This document shows positions 57,240 to 64,000 of a stretch of DNA of 64,000 bases, piece after piece; the first letter of the stretch is position 1, and each line of letters starts with the position of its first letter. Under the pieces are notes generated by a model. The model was not told the DNA's origin. It worked only from the letters and a program-made list of their open reading frames with translations, and ran no database searches. The translations under genes and the position numbers were made by a program. This stretch comes from Amycolatopsis xylanica (GTDB taxonomy: Bacteria; Actinomycetota; Actinomycetes; Mycobacteriales; Pseudonocardiaceae): NCBI RefSeq assembly GCF_900107045.1, contig NZ_FNON01000012.1:1-64000 (forward strand), given 5' to 3'.

Positions 57240-58586
57240 ATGGTGCCCACCGCCACCCGACGACGCGACAAAACGCACTACTTGTATTTAGCCGTGTTGG
57301 CCGCCGTGGTGCTCGGCGTCCTGGTCGGCTTCCTCGCACCCGGGTTCGCCAAGGACCTCAAGCCGCTCGGCACCGGGTTCGTGAACCTGATCAAGATGAT
57401 GATCACCCCGATCATCTTCTGCACGATCGTGCTCGGCATCGGCTCGGTGGCCAAGGCCGCCAAGGTCGGCCGCGTCGGCCTGATGGCGCTCGGCTACTTC
57501 GTGCTCATGTCGACGTTCGCGCTCACCATCGGCCTGATCGTCGGCAACCTGCTCCACCCCGGCAGCGGGCTGCACCTCACCCCGTCCGACATCACCAAGG
57601 CGCACAATCAGGCCACCGGCGCGGCGAGCACCACCGACTTCCTGCTCGGCATCATCCCGACGAGCTTCGCGTCGGCGTTCACCAGCGGCCAGGTGCTGCA
57701 GACGCTGCTCGTCGCGCTGCTCACCGGCTTCGCGCTGCAGAAGCTCGGCGCGAAGGGCAAGCCGATCCTGAACGGGATCGAGCACATCCAGCGCCTGGTG
57801 TTCCGCATCCTCGCCATGGTCATGTGGGCCGCCCCGATCGGCGCGTTCGGCGCCATCGCGGCCGTCGTCGGTGAGACCGGCTGGGGCGCGCTGCGCAGCC
57901 TCGCGGTCATCATGATCGGCTTCTACCTGACCTGCCTGGTGTTCGTGTTCGGCGTGCTCGGCGCGGTGCTGTGGGTCGGCGCGCGGGTCAACATCTTCAG
58001 CCTGCTGAAGTACCTGGGCCGCGAGTTCCTGCTGATCCTGTCGACCTCGTCCTCGGAGTCGGCGCTGCCGAGGCTCATCGCGAAGATGGAGCACCTCGGG
58101 GTCAGCAAGCCGGTCACCGGCATCACCGTGCCGACCGGCTACTCGTTCAACCTCGACGGCACCGCGATCTACCTGACGATGGCCACGCTGTTCATCGCCA
58201 CCGCGCAGGACAAGCCACTGTCACTGGGCGAGCAGATCTCGCTGCTGGTGTTCATGATCATCGCGTCCAAGGGCGCGGCGGGCGTCAGCGGCGCCGGCAT
58301 CGCGACGCTGGCCGGTGGCCTGCAGTCGCACCGGCCGGAGCTGGTCGACGGCGTCGGCTTCATCCTCGGCATCGACCGGTTCATGTCGGAGGCCCGTGCG
58401 CTGACCAACTTCGCGGGCAACGCCGTCGCCACCGTGCTGATCGGGTCGTGGACCAAGGAGTTCGACCGCGACCAGGCGAGCCGCGTGTTCGCGGGCCAGG
58501 CACCCTTCGACGAGACCACCTTGCTCGACGAGCATTCCGAACCTCCCTCGGAACGCAAGGAAGAGCGGGAACCCGCGGCGGTCTGA
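57240..58586 (+). CDS. dctA: C4-dicarboxylate:cation symporter
   Basis: This DAACS-family carrier takes up succinate, fumarate and malate. The 448 residues have the family landmarks LIKMMITPIIFCTIVLGIGS, LLILSTSSSESALPRLIAKM (serine-rich re-entrant loop), TGYSFNLDGTAIYLTMATLF, SKGAAGVSGAGIATL and GIDRFMSEARALTNFAGNAV. The ATG at 57240 follows GGAGG. The CitA/DpiB-type two-component system faces it, as DctA and its regulator do elsewhere. The charged C-terminal tail (PPSERKEEREPAAV) is free in the cytoplasm. Confidence 0.94.
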   Translation: MVPTATRRRDKTHYLYLAVLAAVVLGVLVGFLAPGFAKDLKPLGTGFVNLIKMMITPIIFCTIVLGIGSVAKAAKVGRVGLMALGYFVLMSTFALTIGLIVGNLLHPGSGLHLTPSDITKAHNQATGAASTTDFLLGIIPTSFASAFTSGQVLQTLLVALLTGFALQKLGAKGKPILNGIEHIQRLVFRILAMVMWAAPIGAFGAIAAVVGETGWGALRSLAVIMIGFYLTCLVFVFGVLGAVLWVGARVNIFSLLKYLGREFLLILSTSSSESALPRLIAKMEHLGVSKPVTGITVPTGYSFNLDGTAIYLTMATLFIATAQDKPLSLGEQISLLVFMIIASKGAAGVSGAGIATLAGGLQSHRPELVDGVGFILGIDRFMSEARALTNFAGNAVATVLIGSWTKEFDRDQASRVFAGQAPFDETTLLDEHSEPPSERKEEREPAAV

Positions 58587-58631
58587 CCGCCGCCTGGTCG
58601 TCGGGCGGGGGTCCCCCGTTCCCGCCCGGCG

Positions 58632-58684
58632 ACCGGGATAAAGCGGGCTTTATCCCGGTCTGGGATAAAGCCCGCTAAATCCCG
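58632..58684. terminator. Double hairpin between dctA and the convergent SRPBCC gene
   Basis: ACCGGGATAAAGC (58632-58644) pairs with GCTTTATCCCGGT (58647-58659) across two bases, and a second block GGGATAAAGCCCGCTAAATC (from 58662) can pair with either arm. The block runs into the last codons of the convergent gene, where it may end transcription from both sides. Confidence 0.7.
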
Positions 58685-59118
58685 TTCGTCAGATGAGCCA
58701 CGAGTCCCCGGCGGCCACGCCCCATCATCAAGGCGTGGTTCGCCCGGAAGACAGGCCGGGCGACGCGGTCGAAGCGTCGCAGGATCCGCTTGTGCGCCAC
58801 CACTTCCTGCACGATCTCGAGCCTGGTCGTCCCGCCGAGATCGGTGATCCGCCCGGCGAGGAACCCTTCTAGGTCACCGCTGAGGTCCACCCTGATCCGC
58901 CCGGCCGACTCGTCCTCGACGGCCCGCCGCAGGCGCAGGACCAGCTCGAACGGCAGCGTCGCCCGGCACACCAGCTCCGCGGTGTCGTCGTCGATCCGGC
59001 GTACCGAGCGGACGTCCGGCCACCAGTCCGGATACCCGGCCAGGTCGACGACGGCGCCGAACACGAGGTTCGGCGCCGCCGCCACCAGCCAGGTGCTCCG
59101 GAACCGGTAGGACCTCAT
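58675..59118 (-). CDS. SRPBCC-family protein
   Basis: This is a START-fold protein of 147 residues. STWLVAAAPNLVFGAVVDLA, GYPDWWPDVRSVRRIDDDTA and FELVLRLRRAVEDESAGRIR are typical of the polyketide-cyclase-like SRPBCC group, which binds hydrophobic molecules. There is no hint of a catalytic role. The ATG at 59118 overlaps the anti-sigma stop as ATGA, so it is the third gene of the sigma-factor operon and possibly part of that stress response. Confidence 0.8.
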   Translation of the reverse strand: MRSYRFRSTWLVAAAPNLVFGAVVDLAGYPDWWPDVRSVRRIDDDTAELVCRATLPFELVLRLRRAVEDESAGRIRVDLSGDLEGFLAGRITDLGGTTRLEIVQEVVAHKRILRRFDRVARPVFRANHALMMGRGRRGLVAHLTNGI

Positions 59119-59825
59119 GCCGAGGCCGACACCAGCTTCCGCCCGTCGGTGGTCACCACGTCGACTGAGGCGACCTGATCGGCGGGCACCAGCGCGGACC
59201 CGTCGAGCCCGGTGCCGTCCTTCTCACCCTTGGCCGAGACGACCCAGCTGCCGGCGATGATCGCCTCTCCCGCCTTCGACATGACGATGAGCTGGCATTT
59301 CTCACCAGCGTGCACGCCGTCGACCTTCGCGTGCACCCTGATCCAGCCCGCCGCCGGTGTCACCGTGGCGGCGAGTTTCACGCTGCCGTCCGTCCCGGCG
59401 AGCGTCTTCGTGCCGGGCACCGCCGAAGTCGTCGGGATCGCCACCGGCGGGTTCGTGCCCTCCGGCGCGGTCTGCCTGCCGACGAGCACGCCGCCGCCCA
59501 GCGCCACCACGACCAGCGCCGCCGCGCCGGCGAGCGCCAGGAACCGCTTCGGACGGCGCGGGGTGCCGGTCAGGGCCTCCTCCGCCGCCCGCACGCTGCG
59601 CAGCGTGCGCTGCAGCAGCAGGTCACCACCCTCGGGGGGACCGTCGAGGAACGCCTCCGGCGGTACCTCGTCCAGCTGTACGCGTAGTTCGTTCAGTTCA
59701 TCCGCTTCGCGACGGCAGGCGTCGCAGGTGGCGAGATGGGCTTCGAACTCGCGGCTTTCGTTCTCGTCCAAAGCTCCGAGAACGTACGCGCCCAGCGGCG
59801 CGTGATCGTGATCAATCGCGCTCAT
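59115..59825 (-). CDS. Zinc anti-sigma factor (RslA/RskA type)
   Basis: This membrane protein holds the upstream ECF sigma factor inactive. Its N-terminal zinc-binding domain has the H-x3-C-x2-C motif in FEAHLATCDACRREAD. One transmembrane helix (FLALAGAAALVVVALGGGVL) separates it from a C-terminal extracytoplasmic anti-sigma-K-type domain (TDGSVKLAATVTPAAGWIRV). The protein has 236 residues and starts at 59825 behind GGAGG, overlapping the sigma gene by 4 bp. Signals would act through redox or zinc loss, or through proteolysis; the sequence does not say which. Confidence 0.92.
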   Translation of the reverse strand: MSAIDHDHAPLGAYVLGALDENESREFEAHLATCDACRREADELNELRVQLDEVPPEAFLDGPPEGGDLLLQRTLRSVRAAEEALTGTPRRPKRFLALAGAAALVVVALGGGVLVGRQTAPEGTNPPVAIPTTSAVPGTKTLAGTDGSVKLAATVTPAAGWIRVHAKVDGVHAGEKCQLIVMSKAGEAIIAGSWVVSAKGEKDGTGLDGSALVPADQVASVDVVTTDGRKLVSASA

Positions 59826-60361
59826 CGCGCTGCCTCCGTTCCTTTGCCCTGCATCACGGCTCTGAGAGCCCGTAGTGCGTAATAGGACCGGGATTTCACC
59901 GTGCCAGCGGCGATGCCCAGTGATTGGGCCGCCTCCGTGACGGTGTGTCCCCGGTAGTACAACTCGACGAGCACTTCCCGGTGTTCCGGGGAAAGCCCGT
60001 CCATCGCGCCCAGCACGGTCATCGAATCGACCACACCCTGGGCGTGGTCCTTCGTGGTCGCGGGCGATTCGGCGGGCTCTTCGACCTCCTGGGGACGGGA
60101 AGCTCGCGCCCGCACCTTGTCGGTGATGATGTTCCGCGCCACGGTGAGCAGCCACCCGCGGACCGAGCCCTTGCCGTTCTCCAGGTCGTCGGCGTGTTTC
60201 CAAGCCCTGACCAATGTCTCCTGCACCACGTCCTCGGCGGCAGCCCGATCACCGGTCAGCCTGGTGGCGTACGCCAGCAGGCTTCTGCCGTGCTCCTCGT
60301 ACAAGTGCCGGATCAGGTCTTCGCCCTTGGCCCGCTTGGGCCGCCAGCCTCCGATCGCCAC
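59822..60361 (-). CDS. ECF RNA polymerase sigma factor, SigL-like
   Basis: This is a group IV sigma factor of 179 residues from GTG at 60361, which has GAGAGG 6 nt upstream and gives the length of mycobacterial SigL. Region 2 is LIRHLYEEHGRSLLAYATRL, TGDRAAAEDVVQETLVRAWK and GWLLTVARNIITDKVRARA; region 4 is LSPEHREVLVELYYRGHTVT and EAAQSLGIAAGTVKSRSYYA. An in-frame ATG at 60451 would add 30 residues with no region 1-like features. The promoter at 60576-60603 resembles SigL targets, so it probably activates itself. Confidence 0.9.
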   Translation of the reverse strand: MAIGGWRPKRAKGEDLIRHLYEEHGRSLLAYATRLTGDRAAAEDVVQETLVRAWKHADDLENGKGSVRGWLLTVARNIITDKVRARASRPQEVEEPAESPATTKDHAQGVVDSMTVLGAMDGLSPEHREVLVELYYRGHTVTEAAQSLGIAAGTVKSRSYYALRALRAVMQGKGTEAAR

Positions 60362-60447
60362 TCGCGTCCTCTCGCCGCTGTTCTTGGTCGGCGAGGACAG
60401 TACTGCAACACGGACGCCGAAGGTTGCCGCACCAGCGAGAGATGCGC

Positions 60448-60519
60448 TCATCCGCGCCCCGCCTTCGAGCCGTCAGCGAAAGCGGTGCGCGTGACGAACA
60501 CGGTCCGGGTACCGGTCAT
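60448..60519 (-). CDS. Possible 23-residue leader peptide before the sigma factor gene
   Basis: ATG at 60519 with AGGAGG 5 nt upstream opens a frame of 23 codons: MTGTRTVFVTRTAFADGSKA then GRG and TGA. The TGA overlaps the ATG at 60451. It lies within the leader of the SigL-like promoter. The ribosome-binding site is the best in this region, so translation is plausible; a function is not visible. Confidence 0.4.
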   Translation of the reverse strand: MTGTRTVFVTRTAFADGSKAGRG

Positions 60520-60575
60520 GGGGACCTCCTGGTGCTTCGAGGTCCGCCCTGCCGGCGCGACCTGATGACACCACC

Positions 60576-60603
60576 CACACGACCGGGTTGCCCGACCGGT
60601 TCA
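60576..60603 (-). promoter_or_regulatory. SigL-like promoter of the sigma/anti-sigma operon
   Basis: On the minus strand TGAACC (60598-60603) and CGTGTG (60576-60581) are separated by 16 bp. This agrees with the mycobacterial SigL consensus TGAACC-N16-18-CGT as I remember it. It would make the operon self-activating. Confidence 0.6.
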
Positions 60604-60624
60604 AATCGTTGACGAAAATTTCCC

Positions 60625-63483
60625 TCAGTGCGCCAGGATCTCCTTGAGGAACTGGCCGGTGTAGCTCTCCTCGGTGGCCGCGACCTGCTCCGGCGTGCCC
60701 TGCGCGACGAGCGTGCCGCCGCCGGAGCCACCCTCCGGACCCATGTCGATGATCCAGTCCGAGGTCTTGATGACGTCGAGGTTGTGCTCGATCACGATGA
60801 CCGAGTTGCCCTTGTCGACCAGGCCGTTGATGACGCCGAGCAGCTTGCGGATGTCCTCGAAGTGCAGGCCGGTGGTCGGCTCGTCGAGGATGTAGACCGT
60901 CTTGCCGGTCGAGCGCTTCTGCAGCTCGCTGGCCAGCTTGACGCGCTGCGCCTCGCCGCCGGACAGGGTTGGCGCAGGCTGGCCGAGCCGCACGTAACCG
61001 AGCCCGACGTCGACCAGCGTCGCCAGGTGGCGGTGGATGGCCTTGATCGGCTCGAAGAACTCCGCGGCCTCCTCGATCGGCATGTCGAGGATGTCCGAGA
61101 CCGTCTTGCCCTTGTAGTGGACTTCGAGGGTCTCGCGGTTGTACCGGGCGCCCTTGCAGACCTCACACGGGACGTAGACGTCCGGCAGGAAGTTCATCTC
61201 GATCTTGATCGTGCCGTCGCCCGCGCACGCCTCGCAGCGCCCGCCCTTGACGTTGAACGAGAACCGGCCCTGCTGGTAGCCGCGGACCTTCGCCTCGGTG
61301 GTGGACGCGAACAGCTTGCGCACGTGGTCCCACACGCCGGTGTAGGTGGCCGGGTTGGACCGCGGGGTCCGGCCGATCGGCGACTGGTCGACCCTGACGA
61401 GCTTGTCGACCTCGCCGAGGCCGTTGATCCGGGTGTGCCTGCCCGGCACCTGGCGCGCGCCGTTGAGCTTGTTCGCCAGCACGGTGGCCAGGATGTCGTT
61501 GACCAGCGTCGACTTGCCGGAGCCGGAGACGCCGGTGACCGAGACGAGGCAGCCGAGCGGGAAGCTCACGTCCAGCCCGCGCAGGTTGTGCTCGCGCGCG
61601 CCCACGACGGTCAGCTGGCGCTTCTTGTCGACCGGGCGCCGGATGGCGGGCACCTCGATCCTGTGCTTGCCCGCGAGGTAGAGCCCGGTCAGCGAGTCCT
61701 TGTTGCGCAACAGTTTCTTGTACGGTCCACTGTGGACGATGTGACCGCCGTGCTCACCCGCGCCGGGGCCGATGTCGACCACCCAGTCGCTCGATCGGAT
61801 GGTGTCCTCGTCGTGCTCGACCACGATCAGCGTGTTGCCGAGGTCGCGCAGCCTGGTCAGCGTCTCGATCAGGCGGTGGTTGTCGCGCTGGTGCAGGCCG
61901 ATCGACGGCTCGTCCAGCACGTACAGCACGCCGACCAGCCCGGAGCCGATCTGCGTCGCCAGCCGGATGCGCTGCGCCTCGCCGCCCGACAGCGTGCCGG
62001 ACGCGCGGTCCAGCGAGAGGTAGGTGAGGCCGACGTCGAGCAGGAAGCGCAGGCGGGCCTGGATCTCCTTGAGCACCGCGCCCGCGATCATCTTCTCGCG
62101 GGTGCCGAGCACCAGCGAGTCGAGGAACTCCGAGGCCTCGGCGATGGACAGGGCACAGACCTCGGCGATCGAGTGGTCGCCCTTGGTGGCGTGCTCCAGC
62201 GTGACCGCGAGGATCTCCGGCTTGAGGCGAGTGCCCTGGCAGGCCGGGCACGGCACCTCGCGCATGTAGCCCTCGTACCGCTCGCGCATGTACTCGGACT
62301 CGGTCTGCTCCTGGCGCCGCTCCAGGAACGGGATGACGCCCTCGAAGTTCGCGTAGTACGAGCGCTGGCGGCCGTACCGGTTCTTGTAGCGGACGTGGAC
62401 CTGCTCGTCGACACCGTGCAGCACGGCCTTCTGCGCCTTGGCTGGCAGCTTGCGCCACGGGGTGTCCATGCGGAAGCCGATGGTCTCCGACAGCGACTCG
62501 AGCAGGCGGATGAAGTACTCCGCGCTCTGGCCGCCCGCCCAGGGCGCGATGGCGCCCTCGCCGAGCGAGAGCTCGTCGTCCGGGACGACCAGCTCGGGGT
62601 CGACCTCCTTGCGGATGCCGAGGCCGGTGCACTCCGGGCAGGCGCCGTACGGCGAGTTGAAGGAGAACGAGCGGGGCTCGAGGTCCTCGATGGCCAGCGG
62701 GTGGCCGTTCGGGCAGGCGAGGTTCTCGGAGAAGCCGCGCTTGCGGTGCGGGTCGTTCTCGTCCAGGTCGACGAAGTCCAGCTCGACCAGGCCGTCGGCG
62801 AGCCGCAGCGCCGTCTCGACCGAGTCGGTGAGCCGCTGCCGCGAGCTCGCCTTGACGCTCAGCCGGTCGATCACGACGCCGATCTCGTGCTTTTCCTGCT
62901 TCTTCAGCTTCGGCGGGTCGGTCAGCGCATGGACCGTGCCGTCGACCAGCACGCGGGCGTACCCCTGCTGCTGCAGGTTCGCGAACAGGTCCGCGTACTC
63001 GCCCTTGCGGCCGCGCACGACCGGGGCGAGCACCTGGAACTTGATGCCCTCGTCCATCTCGAGCACCTGGTCGACGATCTGCTGCGGCGTCTGCTTGCTG
63101 ATCAGCTCGCCGCACTTCGGGCAGTGCGCCTTGCCGGCGCGCGCGTAGAGAAGCCGCAGGTAGTCGTAGACCTCGGTGATGGTGCCCACCGTCGAGCGCG
63201 GGTTGCGCGAGGTGGACTTCTGGTCGATCGACACCGCGGGCGAGAGGCCCTCGATGAAGTCGACGTCCGGCTTGTCCATCTGACCCAGGAACTGGCGGGC
63301 GTAGGCCGACAGCGACTCGACGTAGCGGCGCTGCCCTTCGGCGAAGATGGTGTCGAACGCGAGGCTCGACTTGCCGGACCCGGACAGGCCGGTGAAAACG
63401 ATGAGGCTGTCCCGGGGCAGGTCGAGGTCCACCCCACGGAGGTTGTGCTCGCGGGCGCCGCGAACAACAAGGCGATCAGCCAC
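60625..63483 (-). CDS. uvrA: Excinuclease ABC subunit A
   Basis: UvrA finds helix-distorting lesions in nucleotide excision repair and loads UvrB. The 952-residue protein has two ABC ATPase halves: Walker A GLSGSGKSSLAFDTIF and GVSGSGKSTLVNDILA, with signature motifs LSGGEAQRI and LSGGEAQRVKLASELQ, and Walker B LDEPSIGLH and LDEPTTGLH. Zinc modules are seen in CPKCGELISK, CPNGH/CPECTG, CPACQGTRL and CEACAGDG/CEVCKGARYN. The length is normal. No LexA-like box was searched for systematically upstream. Confidence 0.98.
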   Translation of the reverse strand: MADRLVVRGAREHNLRGVDLDLPRDSLIVFTGLSGSGKSSLAFDTIFAEGQRRYVESLSAYARQFLGQMDKPDVDFIEGLSPAVSIDQKSTSRNPRSTVGTITEVYDYLRLLYARAGKAHCPKCGELISKQTPQQIVDQVLEMDEGIKFQVLAPVVRGRKGEYADLFANLQQQGYARVLVDGTVHALTDPPKLKKQEKHEIGVVIDRLSVKASSRQRLTDSVETALRLADGLVELDFVDLDENDPHRKRGFSENLACPNGHPLAIEDLEPRSFSFNSPYGACPECTGLGIRKEVDPELVVPDDELSLGEGAIAPWAGGQSAEYFIRLLESLSETIGFRMDTPWRKLPAKAQKAVLHGVDEQVHVRYKNRYGRQRSYYANFEGVIPFLERRQEQTESEYMRERYEGYMREVPCPACQGTRLKPEILAVTLEHATKGDHSIAEVCALSIAEASEFLDSLVLGTREKMIAGAVLKEIQARLRFLLDVGLTYLSLDRASGTLSGGEAQRIRLATQIGSGLVGVLYVLDEPSIGLHQRDNHRLIETLTRLRDLGNTLIVVEHDEDTIRSSDWVVDIGPGAGEHGGHIVHSGPYKKLLRNKDSLTGLYLAGKHRIEVPAIRRPVDKKRQLTVVGAREHNLRGLDVSFPLGCLVSVTGVSGSGKSTLVNDILATVLANKLNGARQVPGRHTRINGLGEVDKLVRVDQSPIGRTPRSNPATYTGVWDHVRKLFASTTEAKVRGYQQGRFSFNVKGGRCEACAGDGTIKIEMNFLPDVYVPCEVCKGARYNRETLEVHYKGKTVSDILDMPIEEAAEFFEPIKAIHRHLATLVDVGLGYVRLGQPAPTLSGGEAQRVKLASELQKRSTGKTVYILDEPTTGLHFEDIRKLLGVINGLVDKGNSVIVIEHNLDVIKTSDWIIDMGPEGGSGGGTLVAQGTPEQVAATEESYTGQFLKEILAH

Positions 63484-63539
63484 GCCAGGGTCCCTTCAAG
63501 AATCGGTCTTGGAGCGCTCATGCGGAGCGCCACCCCATG

Positions 63540-64000
63540 CTAGGACGGACCACCGACAGAAATCGGCGACGCGGTCTTCGCATGCCCCTCTACCAGGTCA
63601 TCCACCGGTGGGGACGGGTGAGGCAACGCGAGCGGTGCAGCTTTTTGTTCCCTCGTGAGCAGGCGGTACGCCGGGCGTTCGACGAGCACCGTCAGCAGCC
63701 AGCCGGCCACGATCGCCGCGGCCAGCACGAGTACCAGTCTCTCCCACGGTGTCGCGCCGAGGTCGCGCAGGGCCCTGGCCAGCATGTAGCCGAGCTCCTG
63801 GTGCACCAGATACAACCCGAAAGAGATACCGGCCAGCCATTTGATCGGCCGGGCGAGTGGCCGCAGCCACGTCCAGTCAGGGCCTTTCGCCGCCGCGCAC
63901 ATCGCGAGGAGCATCACGCCGAACCCGGCCACCGAAGGCAGCCGCTGCGGGTCGATCGCGGTCGCGTAGTGCAGCGGGAACATGTGCAGGTCCTGCGCGA
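63540..64000 (-). CDS. Membrane acyltransferase (acyltransferase 3/OafA family), C-terminal part
   Basis: Only the end of the gene is in the window; the frame runs open past base 64000. The visible part has hydrophobic helices (PSVAGFGVMLLAMCAAA, WLAGISFGLYLVHQELGYML, LVLVLAAAIVAGWLLTVLVE) with the family motif GISFGLYLVHQ followed by VERPAYRLL. Such proteins move acyl groups onto envelope sugars or secondary metabolites. A soluble tail of about 40 residues ends it. The catalytic N-terminal His is outside the window. Confidence 0.8.
   Translation of the reverse strand, partial: AQDLHMFPLHYATAIDPQRLPSVAGFGVMLLAMCAAAKGPDWTWLRPLARPIKWLAGISFGLYLVHQELGYMLARALRDLGATPWERLVLVLAAAIVAGWLLTVLVERPAYRLLTREQKAAPLALPHPSPPVDDLVEGHAKTASPISVGGPS

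Noticed and set aside
1..64000. tRNA genes, insertion sequences or integrases
   Set aside because: By eye I found no T-loop-like GTTCGAATC context with matching acceptor stems, and no transposase or recombinase motifs.

Overview
The window reads as the chromosome of a high-GC actinomycete. GC-rich codons, many GTG and TTG starts, ATGA or GTGA gene overlaps, F420-type oxidoreductases, a SigL-like ECF sigma factor and the angucycline-type polyketide genes all fit Pseudonocardiaceae, most likely Amycolatopsis. The genus is an inference from gene content; no database search was possible.

Layout. 1-325: 5' leader of a ribosomal RNA operon that runs off the left edge. 326-3296: tyrS, a DNA-3-methyladenine glycosylase and a secreted propeller-like protein. 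3335-10426: arginine biosynthesis on the minus strand in the order argC-J-B-D-F-R-H, without argG; argC has a leaderless-looking promoter overlapped by an ARG box. 10556-20621: a compact type II polyketide cluster. It has two flavin monooxygenases, a TcmI-type cyclase, KS-alpha, KS-beta, ACP, ketoreductase, didomain aromatase/cyclase and a P450, in the E-F-A-B-C-D-L-M order of angucycline loci. In front stands an unusual regulator in which a degenerate polyketide-synthase acyltransferase is fused to an OmpR-type winged helix. 20622-21065: no gene, dense in palindromes.

21066-32864: secreted proteins, two small unknowns, a secreted tripeptidyl-peptidase-like hydrolase, an AlkD-like glycosylase, pheST, a TrmH/SpoU methyltransferase, and infC-rpmI-rplT. 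33141-37444: a DUF1844 protein, a GntR regulator with ACC deaminase, and a LysR regulator divergent from a PEP-mutase-like enzyme. 37061-43554: a D-amino-acid module (RidA, IclR regulator, PfkB kinase; divergently a DSD1-like deaminase, an N-acyl-D-amino-acid deacylase and a GntP/DsdX-type permease). 43590-49196: a secreted lactonase-like propeller, a sugar ABC importer without its ATPase, and a GH20 hexosaminidase, suggesting uptake of GlcNAc or chito-oligosaccharides.

49257-57133: regulator/enzyme pairs (epoxide hydrolase-like/TetR, MarR/LLM oxidoreductase, MFS/hydrolase), a PPOX protein and a CitA/DpiB-type two-component system divergent from dctA (57240-58586). 58675-60519: an ECF sigma factor with zinc anti-sigma factor and SRPBCC protein behind a SigL-like promoter. 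60625-64000: uvrA and a truncated membrane acyltransferase.

The most notable signals are the acyltransferase-winged-helix regulator with three phased TGACAT repeats downstream of it, a family of about 50-bp two-level palindromes at gene ends (four full copies and one split copy), and a 50-bp duplicate of the GH20 gene end that flanks the hydrolase/TetR pair.
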